This document shows, piece by piece, positions 45,359 to 53,111 of a stretch of 64,000 nt of DNA (positions are counted from its first letter, which is position 1; every line of letters starts with the position of its first letter). Source of the stretch: JASJBU01 sp963790775 (GTDB lineage Bacteria > Pseudomonadota > Gammaproteobacteria > Chromatiales > Chromatiaceae); contig CAWBPR010000006.1 in the NCBI GenBank assembly GCA_963790775.1, positions 71,689 through 135,688 on the forward strand. The letters are read 5' to 3'. The position numbers and the translations under genes were made by a program. The notes beneath the pieces are model-generated. The model searched no databases. It was not told the origin of the DNA and was given only the letters and a program-made list of their open reading frames with translations.

Positions 45359-45691
45359 ATGTTAATACAAGGGCCGTTTAAAATTGGTGTGCTCGATCAG
45401 CCTGACCAGCCTGGTCGTGAACTGCACATCGAATTTACCCCTGAGTTTCAATCGCTTGAGTTACAAAACCAAGCTCAGGAATTTCAAGAATACTTAATGG
45501 AACTGGAACAGGGCATCACTACCTTGGCGGAGGATGATCCAAACCGGGCCGGGATGCTGGTCGTGCAACAGATCGCAGAACAATTGTCGCCGCATATTCA
45601 GAGTGGCGATGTGGAACTGCAAGATACCATTATCGTTGAAATGGGCAGGGATTACTCCAGCGACTCCCTGATGAATCTGCTGAAAGAATGA
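45359..45691 (+). CDS. Hypothetical protein coupled to cnoX
   Basis: The protein has 110 residues, mostly helical and acidic, with HIEFTPEFQSLELQNQAQEF and MELEQGITTLAEDDPN. No signal or membrane segment is seen, and I do not recognise a family. The stop overlaps the cnoX ATG by four bases (ATGA), so the two are probably translated together, hinting at a link to protein quality control. The ATG at 45359 has no strong RBS. Confidence 0.55.
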   Translation: MLIQGPFKIGVLDQPDQPGRELHIEFTPEFQSLELQNQAQEFQEYLMELEQGITTLAEDDPNRAGMLVVQQIAEQLSPHIQSGDVELQDTIIVEMGRDYSSDSLMNLLKE

Positions 45692-46552
45692 ATGCTTCAC
45701 CCTACATACTGGAAGGCACAACAGAAAATTTTGAACGCCTGGTGATAGAAAATTCTCGAAAAGGCCTGGTTCTGGTTGATTTCTGGGCCCCCTGGGTCGG
45801 GCCCTCTTTGAGGCAGCAGGAGATACTTAGGCGATCTGGCGCGATCCCATGAGGGCCGTTTTTTACTGGTTTCAGTGAATACCGATGAACAGAAGCCACT
45901 GGCGGAGCGGTTCGGAGTGCGCAGCCTGCCTAATTTTAAACTTTTTCGGAAAGGCGTGATGGTGGCTGAATACCATGGTGTGCAGCCGGAAGCCGATTAT
46001 CCGCGCATCATTGAAAAGTACGTGGCAAAAAAACTCGATAGGATCAGCACCGAGGCCGTGGCTGCCTGGCAGTCGGGGCAGATCGAGCGGGCCTTGCAGA
46101 CCCTTGCTGAGGCCGCCATGGAGTTCCCGCAAAACCTGGCTTATCCGGCGTTGATGGCCAAGATTTTGATGCGAGAAGGTCGTGAAGAGGATGCCCATGC
46201 GCTGCTCAGCGCCTTACCGGATGTGGCTCAGGACGCCAAGGAGGTCAGCGGGCTGCTGGCTCATCTCGGATTCATGCTTGCTGCGCGTGAAGTTCATGAT
46301 CCGGCAATCCTGCAGCAGCGGATAAAGTCTGATCCGGACGATGCCGAAGCGCGATACCTGTTGGCGGCTAAGTTGGTACTCGGCGATGAGTTGCAGCAGG
46401 GATTGGAGCATTTGCTCTACCTGACCCGGAAGCATGCCAAATATAGGAATGGGATTGCCCGTAAAGGTATGCAGGCGGTGCTTGAAATGCTCGACCCTGA
46501 GGATGAAGAGGTGGCGCGTTATCGGCGTGAACTCTTTCGCCTCAACTACTGA
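45688..46552 (+). pseudogene. cnoX: CnoX/YbbN-type thioredoxin-fold chaperedoxin, frameshifted
   Basis: The first frame reads MNASPYILEGTTENFERLVI and LVLVDFWAPWVGPSLRQQEIL, a thioredoxin fold whose CxxC active site is replaced by VGPS. It ends at a stop after 50 codons or so. Removing one A at CTTAGGC (45826-45832) restores GDLARSHEGRFLLVSVNTDEQ and the rest: RSLPNFKLFRKG, then a C-terminal TPR-like region with AKILMREGREEDAHALLSAL. The span modulo three shows one extra base. Homologues are holdases that hand proteins to chaperonins. If the shift is real only the C-terminal 225 residues could be made. Confidence 0.85.
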
Positions 46553-46556
46553 CAAA

Positions 46557-47888
46557 ATGGAAAAACCTGTCCCGAATATCGGCTTCGTCAGTCTGGGCTG
46601 CCCTAAAAACCTGGTGGATTCCGAACGTATCCTGAGCCGTTTACGCGCGGAAGGCTATCGGCTTTCGGCATCCTATGAAGGAGCGGAACTGGTGGTGGTC
46701 AATACCTGTGGCTTCATCGATGCGGCGGTGGATGAGTCACTGGATGCGATCGGTGAGGCCCTGCGGGAGAATGGCCGGGTGATAGTCACTGGCTGTCTGG
46801 GCAAGGATGAACAACGCATCCGTACTGCCCACCCCGAAGTGCTGGCGGTGACCGGGCCGCATGCCTACGAGGCGGTGATGGCGGCGGTGCATGCACAGAT
46901 TCCTGCGCCTCACGACCCTTTTACGAGCCTGCTGCCTCCCACCGGCGTCAAGCTGACTCCCCGTCACTATGCCTATCTGAAGATCTCCGAGGGCTGCAAC
47001 CACAGCTGTACATTTTGCATTATTCCGGACCTGCGTGGCCCACTGGTGAGCAGACCTATCGGCGAAGTCATGCAGGAGGCCGAACGGCTGGTGGAGTCGG
47101 GCGTCAGGGAGCTGCTGGTGGTCTCCCAGGATACCAGCGCCTATGGTGTAGACCTCAAATACCGACCGGATTTCTGGCAGGGGCGTCCTCTGCAAACCCG
47201 TATCCGCGAGCTGGCCGGCGCCCTCGGAGAACTGCAGGCCTGGGTCAGGCTGCACTACGTTTATCCCTATCCCCATGTGGACGAGCTTATTCCGCTGATG
47301 GCGGAGGGCCACATCCTGCCCTATCTGGATATGCCTCTGCAGCATTCCAATGCCCGGGTGCTGAAAGCAATGAAGCGACCGGCGGCTACAGAAAAAGTCC
47401 TGGAACGGATCGGCCGCTGGCGCCAGGAATGTCCTGAGCTGACCCTGCGCAGCACCTTCATCGTCGGGTTTCCAGGTGAGACCGAGTCGGAATTTTCTGA
47501 ATTGCTGGATTTTCTGCGCGAAGCGCAACTCGACCGTGTAGGCTGCTTTGCCTATTCGCCGGTAGCCGGCGCCCAGGCCAATCAGCTTCCCGACTCTGTA
47601 CCGACGGAGGTCAAGGAGGAGCGCAGAGCGCGTTTCATGGAGGTCCAGGCGGAAATCAGTCGGGCGCGACTTCAGGCGCGTGTCGGCACCGAGACAATCG
47701 TGCTGGTGGATGAGGTAAAAGAGAAGCAGGTCATCGCCCGCAGTTCAGCCGATGCGCCGGAAATCGATGGGCAGGTCTTTATGCCTGGCGCCTGGGATCT
47801 GGAGCCCGGTGATTTTATCGAGGTGAAGATAACCGCAGCAACCGCACACGACCTGAAGGCGGAGCCCCTGGACGTGGATGAAGGATGA
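46557..47888 (+). CDS. rimO: Ribosomal protein S12 methylthiotransferase RimO
   Basis: This radical SAM enzyme adds a methylthio group to Asp of ribosomal protein S12. I place the start at 46557 (443 residues), four bases after cnoX; the frame is open further upstream but overlaps cnoX. The N-terminal UPF0004 domain binds a [4Fe-4S] cluster: IGFVSLGCPKNLVDSE, NTCGFIDAA and VTGCLGKDE. The radical SAM motif is GCNHSCTFCIIP. TFIVGFPGETESEF follows, and the TRAM domain closes the chain (ETIVLVDEV, DGQVFMPG). Confidence 0.97.
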   Translation: MEKPVPNIGFVSLGCPKNLVDSERILSRLRAEGYRLSASYEGAELVVVNTCGFIDAAVDESLDAIGEALRENGRVIVTGCLGKDEQRIRTAHPEVLAVTGPHAYEAVMAAVHAQIPAPHDPFTSLLPPTGVKLTPRHYAYLKISEGCNHSCTFCIIPDLRGPLVSRPIGEVMQEAERLVESGVRELLVVSQDTSAYGVDLKYRPDFWQGRPLQTRIRELAGALGELQAWVRLHYVYPYPHVDELIPLMAEGHILPYLDMPLQHSNARVLKAMKRPAATEKVLERIGRWRQECPELTLRSTFIVGFPGETESEFSELLDFLREAQLDRVGCFAYSPVAGAQANQLPDSVPTEVKEERRARFMEVQAEISRARLQARVGTETIVLVDEVKEKQVIARSSADAPEIDGQVFMPGAWDLEPGDFIEVKITAATAHDLKAEPLDVDEG

Positions 47889-47965
47889 CAAACGGGGTTG
47901 AGGTATGTGATTTATGCGCTTCCCTGCGCATGCCTGCCAACCAGCAGATTGAAAGCCGAAGTCCT

Positions 47966-48181
47966 TTAGAAAGCAGATCCGCTGGTCTTGCCGATCTTTT
48001 TCAGAATCAAAGCCAGAGGGCAGAAACCCGTGAAGGCGGATTGCAGCAGGTTCAGTCCCACAAAGGCGGTAAAATAGAGCCAGTAGCCGTGGTGGAAGAT
48101 GGGGCTGCCCGGAGTGCCCAGCGCCAGGCTCAGCAGGATGGCAAAGCCGGCGAAAGCGAGAACGATGCGATCTATATTCAT
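47966..48181 (-). CDS. DUF2892 inner-membrane protein (YgaP-type)
   Basis: From the ATG at 48181 (GAGG eight bases upstream) the protein has 71 residues. It matches the DUF2892 pattern: MNIDRIVLAFAGFAILLSLAL, a second helix YFTAFVGLNLLQSAFTGFCP, and LALILKKIG. The FTGFCP motif is typical. In YgaP the same module is fused to a rhodanese domain and the gene is under an ArsR-type sulfide-responsive regulator. Here no rhodanese domain is present, but a palindrome overlies the promoter (separate entry). Confidence 0.85.
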   Translation of the reverse strand: MNIDRIVLAFAGFAILLSLALGTPGSPIFHHGYWLYFTAFVGLNLLQSAFTGFCPLALILKKIGKTSGSAF

Positions 48182-48254
48182 GAAATTGCCTCTAACATGA
48201 CATTTTGATTTAGCCGCCATCGAAACTGCCGGCGACCGACTAAAGAAAAAAAGC

Positions 48255-48282
48255 ATATTAGCTCAATCTAATATTAAGTCAA
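48255..48282 (-). promoter_or_regulatory. Sigma70 promoter with overlapping palindromic operator
   Basis: On the minus strand TTGACT (48277-48282) and TAATAT (48255-48260) are spaced by 16 bp, a near-consensus promoter for the DUF2892 gene. The palindrome ATATTAG-N6-CTAATAT (48255-48274) covers the -10 box and most of the spacer, as an ArsR-type repressor site would. No regulator gene is in the window. Confidence 0.65.
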
Positions 48283-48296
48283 GGACTAAAAATACT

Positions 48297-49886
48297 ATGC
48301 CCGAGCATCACGCCTTTGATCTGGAAAAGCAGCAGCAGCTGATTACCGCCTTGCTGGATTCAGCGGCATTCAGTGACGACTCCGGTGAGGTAGAGCATAT
48401 CCAGACCCACATCTCTCATGTGATTCTTGCTGGCGAATTTGCCTACAAGATCAAGAAACCCCTGGATCTGGGTTTTCTCGATTTCTCCACATTGGAGCGG
48501 CGTAAATTTTGCTGCGAAGAAGAGTTGCGGCTGAACCGGCGTTTGGCCCCGGAACTCTATCTGGATGTGGTTCGGATCACCGGCAGTTTGGATTTCCCCA
48601 CGATCGGTGGCGCTGGGGAGGTGCTCGAGTATGCCGTCAGAATGCGCCGCTTTTCACAGTCAGGTCTGCTCAGCGAAACACCACCAGACCGGGAGACGAT
48701 CATCCTGCTTGCCCGGCTGGTGGCTGAATTTCATCAATCTATACCCCAGGCCGGCAGCGCGACAGACTATGGCAGGCCTGAGCGGGTCATCTACCCGATG
48801 CTGGAAAATTTCAACCAGATCCGTGACATGGGTGTGGAGTCCCTGGATGTCGATCAGCTGGAATCGCTTGAGGCCTGGACCCGCAATCAGGCGCAGCAAC
48901 TCGATGACCTGATGGGGCAGCGCAGGCAGGCGGGCCATATCCGGGAGTGTCACGGCGATATGCATCTTGGCAATATCACCCGTTATCAGGGCCAGCTCGA
49001 GGTGTTTGATGGCATCGAATTCAATCCGAATCTGAGCTGGATCGATACCTTCAATGATGTCGCCTTCCTGTTGATGGATCTGGAGTACAGAGGACTGCGG
49101 CAGGAGGCGGCCGCCTTTCTTAACGAATATCTGGCGCAGTCAGGCGACTACCCGGGCCTGCCATTAATGCGCTTCTATCAGCTCTACCGGGCCATGGTGC
49201 GGGCCAAGGTGGCGGCAATCCGTATGGGACAGACTGGGCAGAGTGAGCAGGAGCGGCAGGCGATCGGCCAGGAGTTTGCGGGTTACCTCGAAATGGCTGA
49301 ACGCTATACCCGGAGCAAGCCCCCCGTCCTGTTCATCACCCACGGTCTCTCCGGTTCCGGTAAAAGCCTGTTCAGCGGTTGGCTGGCGGAAGCGTTTCCT
49401 GCGATACGCCTGCGCTCTGATGTGGAGCGAAAACGCCTTTTTCAAGGCCAGCACCAGGTCAATGGTCTGGAGCAGGGGCTCTACAGTACCGAGATTACTC
49501 AAGCTACCTATGATCACCTGATGGAAACGGCCGGCAGGGTGTTGCGAGCGGGCTATTCGGTGATTGTCGATGCGGCCTTCCTCAAGGCTGGTCAGCGTCA
49601 GCTGTTTATGCAGTTAGCCGCTGAGCTTGAGATGCCCTGTGTGATTCTGGATTGCGTGGCGCCGGATGAGTTGCTTCGTGAAAGGGTATTGGCCCGCCAA
49701 CAAGAAGGCGTAGACCCCTCTGATGCCGATCTGCGGGTCTTGGAGATGCAGATGAAAAACCGCGATCCACTGAATGAGCGGGAGCTTTGCCGCAGAGTGG
49801 AAGTGGATACCAGGCTATTCCCACCCCAGGGGTTGCTGCAACAGTTATCTGCACGGTTGGCTGATTTAGTCGAGAAAACGGCATGA
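48297..49886 (+). CDS. Bifunctional APH-like / P-loop kinase protein
   Basis: The 529 residues have two parts. Residues 1-330 resemble aminoglycoside phosphotransferase-type kinases: the Lys in FAYKIKKPLDLGFLDF and the catalytic RECHGDMHLGNI with FDGIEFNP. Residues 340-525 are a P-loop kinase: HGLSGSGKSLFSGWLAE, then IRLRSDVERKRLF, and VIVDAAFLKAGQR. Such fusion proteins are widespread; the substrate is not known, and drug resistance should not be inferred. The ATG at 48297 is 22 bp from the divergent promoter region. It overlaps the next gene by four bases. Confidence 0.85.
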   Translation: MPEHHAFDLEKQQQLITALLDSAAFSDDSGEVEHIQTHISHVILAGEFAYKIKKPLDLGFLDFSTLERRKFCCEEELRLNRRLAPELYLDVVRITGSLDFPTIGGAGEVLEYAVRMRRFSQSGLLSETPPDRETIILLARLVAEFHQSIPQAGSATDYGRPERVIYPMLENFNQIRDMGVESLDVDQLESLEAWTRNQAQQLDDLMGQRRQAGHIRECHGDMHLGNITRYQGQLEVFDGIEFNPNLSWIDTFNDVAFLLMDLEYRGLRQEAAAFLNEYLAQSGDYPGLPLMRFYQLYRAMVRAKVAAIRMGQTGQSEQERQAIGQEFAGYLEMAERYTRSKPPVLFITHGLSGSGKSLFSGWLAEAFPAIRLRSDVERKRLFQGQHQVNGLEQGLYSTEITQATYDHLMETAGRVLRAGYSVIVDAAFLKAGQRQLFMQLAAELEMPCVILDCVAPDELLRERVLARQQEGVDPSDADLRVLEMQMKNRDPLNERELCRRVEVDTRLFPPQGLLQQLSARLADLVEKTA

Positions 49887-50215
49887 AGTTTCCATATCTG
49901 CCCATCGGACAGAGGTTTAGTTACAAAGAGAAAACCTATACCAAAACAGGTCCTCTGACCGCGAGTGAAGAAGGGACCGGCAAGAGCCAGCTGATCATGA
50001 AATCAGCTGAGGTGACCCCGCTGGATCTGCTCGAAAAACCCGTGGAAAAGCAGCTGAGACAGTTCAGTGCCAACGAAGTGAGGGAAATGTTTGCCAATCA
50101 TCATAAGCAGCTGAGGAGTGCTTTGCTGGAACAGACGGATCAGCATGGCAGTCTGATGCTCGACCAGGTGCTCCAGCTGATTGATGAGCAGGGGATGCCA
50201 GGTGAGCTTGATTAG
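49883..50215 (+). CDS. Hypothetical protein coupled to the kinase
   Basis: A 110-residue protein starting MKFPYLPIGQRFSYKEKTYT, whose first 40 residues look like a small beta structure (IGQRFSYKEKTYTKTGPLTA). The rest is helical (VEKQLRQFSANEVREMF). No family is recognised. The ATGA overlap with the kinase stop implies co-translation. It converges on the EamA transporter gene, with a four-base overlap of the coding ends. Confidence 0.6.
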   Translation: MKFPYLPIGQRFSYKEKTYTKTGPLTASEEGTGKSQLIMKSAEVTPLDLLEKPVEKQLRQFSANEVREMFANHHKQLRSALLEQTDQHGSLMLDQVLQLIDEQGMPGELD

Positions 50216-51087
50216 CTCAGGGCAATCAGGGCAACACCGCCAAGCATGACCGCGCCGGCAATCAGATGGCTGCCCAGACCTGTTTCCTTGAACAGATAGG
50301 CGCCATACAGGATGCCGAACAGCAGGCTGGTGCGCTTTACCGCGATCATGTAAGCCACTTCCACCTGGTTCAGGGCAATGAAATGGGTAAGCAACATCAG
50401 CCCCATCAATAGAGCCGTACCCAGCACTGGCAGTGGCTTGCGCCAGATGCTCAGAAATGCGCTGGGCCGCGCCACTCCCAGCAAGGGAATCAGCGCCAGC
50501 CCCACCAGGGTGAAGTAAAAAGGTGCGAACAGTTCAGGCGGCATATACTGCATCGCACCTTTGCCGCCGACGGCAGTGAAGCTGTAGAGCAGCGCGACAA
50601 CCAGCATCATTAACGAACCCGGATGCCGGTAGATGTGCTGCAGAGGCAGCATCCAGCTGCGCCAGGCGTGGAGTGTGGCCTGCCGGAAATTCAGCAGCCA
50701 GGCCCCTGTCACCACCAGCAAAATCCCCAGCAGTCCCTGAGCCGAGAGGGACTCACCCAGCAGCAGGAAGCCAGTGACGATCACAAACACTGGGGTAAAG
50801 GCCATATAGGGCAGTGTCTGTGACAGGGGGTAGTCCCGAATCGCTCGGTTGTAGAGCAGCATTGCGCCGATCTCCAGGGGCACAATAGCGCCCATCCACA
50901 TCCAGAATTGCAGCGGGAGTTCCGGAAAAGGATGGGTGAACAATAATGGTGAGACAAGCAGGCCGGTGAGGGTCAGTCTGACTAAAGTCAGCTCCCATGC
51001 TGAAAAGTCACTGAGGGCGCCCTTGATCAACGCATCGGCGGAAGCCAGCGAGAATGCGCAGAGCAGGGTTAGCGGAAACCATTCCAT
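50212..51087 (-). CDS. EamA/DMT-family transporter
   Basis: The protein has 291 residues and about ten hydrophobic helices in two EamA halves. The first half ends with FTPVFVIVTGFLLLGESLSAQGLLGILLVVTGAWLL in outline, the typical EamA closing pattern. The second ends with LLFGILYGAYLFKETGLGSHLIAGAVMLGGVALIAL. It is an inner-membrane permease of the drug/metabolite superfamily; the substrate is not deducible. It lies downstream of lpxH on the minus strand with a 29-bp gap. Confidence 0.85.
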   Translation of the reverse strand: MEWFPLTLLCAFSLASADALIKGALSDFSAWELTLVRLTLTGLLVSPLLFTHPFPELPLQFWMWMGAIVPLEIGAMLLYNRAIRDYPLSQTLPYMAFTPVFVIVTGFLLLGESLSAQGLLGILLVVTGAWLLNFRQATLHAWRSWMLPLQHIYRHPGSLMMLVVALLYSFTAVGGKGAMQYMPPELFAPFYFTLVGLALIPLLGVARPSAFLSIWRKPLPVLGTALLMGLMLLTHFIALNQVEVAYMIAVKRTSLLFGILYGAYLFKETGLGSHLIAGAVMLGGVALIALS

Positions 51088-51116
51088 GATTTGTCAGGGC
51101 GGGCTTGTCCGGACTT

Positions 51117-51857
51117 TCAGTCTGTTGGCTGCAGGGTGAAAGTGCCGCGCTGCCAGCCATCCGGACTGACACTGAGAAATCCGGCATGTTCCGCGTGCCA
51201 CTCGGCCAGCACATAGCGTAATGCCGGTTTATCGTTGAGCTTGAAGCGGTGCAGATGAGGGCGATGTGTATGCCCATGGATCAGGCACTGCGCAGCATGG
51301 TGCAGCATGGCGCTTTCCACTGCCTGTTGATTGACGTCCATGATCTCATCGGCTTTCAATGAGTTGGCCTCGCCACTTCTGACGCGGTAGTCAGCGGCGG
51401 TGGCGATGCGTTTCGCGACCGGCAGGCTGAGAAATTGGCGGATGAACTCAGGGTCCCTGACTTGTCTGCGAAATGCCTGATAGGCCTGGTCATCGGTACA
51501 CAGCAGATCACCATGCATCAACAGGGTCGGGATGCCCTGCAGTTGTACCAGGGTCGGATCCTGCAGCAGTTCAGCACCAGTTTCGGTACAAAATCTTTCA
51601 CCGATCAGAAAATCCCGATTGCCGTGCATCAGCCGTAACTTAGTGCCGCTTTGGGTGAGCGCCCGCAAGGCGGTCTTGATGTCAGTGGCAGGCTGTTGCT
51701 GCAGATCATCCCCGATCCAGACGTCGAACAGGTCCCCCAGGATGTAGAGGGTTTCGGCTTGCGGAGCACGCAGTGCAAGGAATCGCAGAAAGAGCCGCAC
51801 CGTGTCCGGCCTCTCGCCGGACAGGTGCAGGTCCGAGATGAAAAGCGCCTCAGACAC
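51117..51857 (-). CDS. lpxH: UDP-2,3-diacylglucosamine diphosphatase
   Basis: LpxH hydrolyses UDP-2,3-diacylglucosamine to lipid X in lipid A synthesis. The 246 residues carry the metallophosphoesterase set: FISDLHL, ILGDLFDVWIGDD, MHGNRDFLIGERF, LMHGDLLCTDD and HGHTHRPHLH. The LpxH-type YQAFRRQVRD segment follows the fourth motif. The start is GTG, immediately after the ppiB stop TAG. The enzyme confirms a Gram-negative outer membrane. Confidence 0.96.
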   Translation of the reverse strand: MSEALFISDLHLSGERPDTVRLFLRFLALRAPQAETLYILGDLFDVWIGDDLQQQPATDIKTALRALTQSGTKLRLMHGNRDFLIGERFCTETGAELLQDPTLVQLQGIPTLLMHGDLLCTDDQAYQAFRRQVRDPEFIRQFLSLPVAKRIATAADYRVRSGEANSLKADEIMDVNQQAVESAMLHHAAQCLIHGHTHRPHLHRFKLNDKPALRYVLAEWHAEHAGFLSVSPDGWQRGTFTLQPTD

Positions 51858-52346
51858 CTAGTCGGTGATTTCGGCCTTTTCGATAATGATGTCTTCGGCA
51901 GGGACATCCTGGTGACCGGCGCGGTTGGTGGTTTCGACTGCCTTCATCTTATTCACTACGTCCATGCCGCTGGTGATCTTGCCAAACACACAGTAGCCCC
52001 AGCCATCCTGGCCTGGGTGATCGAGAAACTTGTTGTTGGCGACGTTGATAAAAAACTGCGCAGTGGCTGAATGGGGCTCCATGGTGCGGGCCATGGCAAT
52101 GGTGCCGATCTCGTTCGAAAGGCCGTTCTTTGCCTCGTTCTGGATAGGCTCGCGGGTCTGCTTCTGAACCATGCCGGGCAGGAAGCCGCCGCCCTGGATC
52201 ATGAAATTTTCGATGACACGATGAAAGATCGTACCATCGAAAAAACCATCCTTCACATATTGAATGAAGTTCGCGCAGGTGTTGGGTGCATTCTCCTCGT
52301 CCAGCTCAATAACGATAGGGCCCAGGTTGGTTGTCAATGTGATCAT
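51858..52346 (-). CDS. ppiB: Cytoplasmic cyclophilin PpiB
   Basis: This 162-residue peptidyl-prolyl isomerase has no signal peptide, so it acts in the cytoplasm. Cyclophilin motifs are FFDGTIFHRVIENFMIQGGGF with the catalytic Arg, NEAKNGLSNEIGTIAMAR, SATAQFFINV and GWGYCVFGKITSGMDVV, all in outline. It follows ppiA on the same strand by 26 bp and abuts lpxH, so ppiA-ppiB-lpxH probably form one transcript. Confidence 0.95.
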   Translation of the reverse strand: MITLTTNLGPIVIELDEENAPNTCANFIQYVKDGFFDGTIFHRVIENFMIQGGGFLPGMVQKQTREPIQNEAKNGLSNEIGTIAMARTMEPHSATAQFFINVANNKFLDHPGQDGWGYCVFGKITSGMDVVNKMKAVETTNRAGHQDVPAEDIIIEKAEITD

Positions 52347-52372
52347 AAGATATACCTGTGATTGTTGTGCTC

Positions 52373-52978
52373 TTACTGTATGGACAGAGAAGAAGGTGTT
52401 TTCGGAATCTCAGAAACAACAGTGACCTTCTCAATGATAACTGTGTTTTCTGGCACATTTGGCAGACGGTTTTTGATGCCGGTCTTCTGATTGGCAATGG
52501 CGTCGACTACATCCATGCCTTCAATCACTTTACCGAAAACGCAGTAGCCCCACCCGTCCCGGCTCGGATAGTCCAGGTTGTCATTGTCCTTGTGATTGAT
52601 AAAGAACTGTGCGGTTGCGGAGTGGGGGGCTGAGGTCCTGGCCATGGCAATCGTGCCGCGCATGTTCTTCAGACCATTTTTCGCCTCATTCTGAACCGGG
52701 GCGTGGGTTTTTTTCCTCTCCAGCTCAGGGGTGAAACCACCGCCCTGAATCATGAAGTCCTTGATCACTCGATGGAAAATAGTGCCGTTGTAGAAGCCCT
52801 CATCCACATAACTGAGGAAATTTTCTACTGTTTTGGGGGCCTTTTCCTTATCCAGCTCAAGGACAATGTCTCCCTGACTGGTTTCGATGTTGACCTGTAC
52901 CTTCTCCGCCAGCGCATTGAATGAAAAGACGGAGGTCAGAATGAGTGTTACTAATATTTTGAGAAAGCGTTGTTTCAT
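52373..52978 (-). CDS. ppiA: Periplasmic cyclophilin PpiA
   Basis: The 201 residues begin with a Sec signal peptide (MKQRFLKILVTLILTSVFS, cleavage near ALAEK). The cyclophilin domain follows with YNGTIFHRVIKDFMIQGGGF, NEAKNGLKNMRGTIAMARTS, ATAQFFINHKDND and GWGYCVFGKVIEGMDVV. It is the exported paralogue of the next gene, about as close in sequence as tandem duplicates are. A short C-terminal tail, SEIPKTPSSLSIQ, extends beyond the fold. Confidence 0.95.
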   Translation of the reverse strand: MKQRFLKILVTLILTSVFSFNALAEKVQVNIETSQGDIVLELDKEKAPKTVENFLSYVDEGFYNGTIFHRVIKDFMIQGGGFTPELERKKTHAPVQNEAKNGLKNMRGTIAMARTSAPHSATAQFFINHKDNDNLDYPSRDGWGYCVFGKVIEGMDVVDAIANQKTGIKNRLPNVPENTVIIEKVTVVSEIPKTPSSLSIQ

Positions 52979-53050
52979 GGCGTATGTCCCGATTGGCTTG
53001 TGGCAAAGGGGGCAATGATATAGCTTCTGCTGGGGCGTAAAAAGGGGGGG

Positions 53051-53089
53051 TCCGCCAGCGATTGATGATTTTAGCGTATTGCTGGCGGA
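53051..53089 (-). terminator. Hairpin downstream of the chemoreceptor gene
   Basis: TCCGCCAGC (53051-53059) pairs with GCTGGCGGA (53081-53089), a 9-bp perfect stem with a 21-nt loop. On the minus strand seven C and then five T follow; on the plus strand TTTTCC follows. It fits termination of the minus-strand gene. Confidence 0.55.
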
Positions 53090-53111
53090 TTTTCCTGTAT
53101 CGATGGATCGA

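Noticed and set aside
47885..48208. 107-codon plus-strand frame after rimO
   Set aside because: It is antisense to the DUF2892 gene, which has clear family motifs, an RBS and a promoter.
48297..49886. Aminoglycoside resistance gene
   Set aside because: The APH-like fold is fused to a P-loop kinase of unknown substrate; nothing indicates drug modification.
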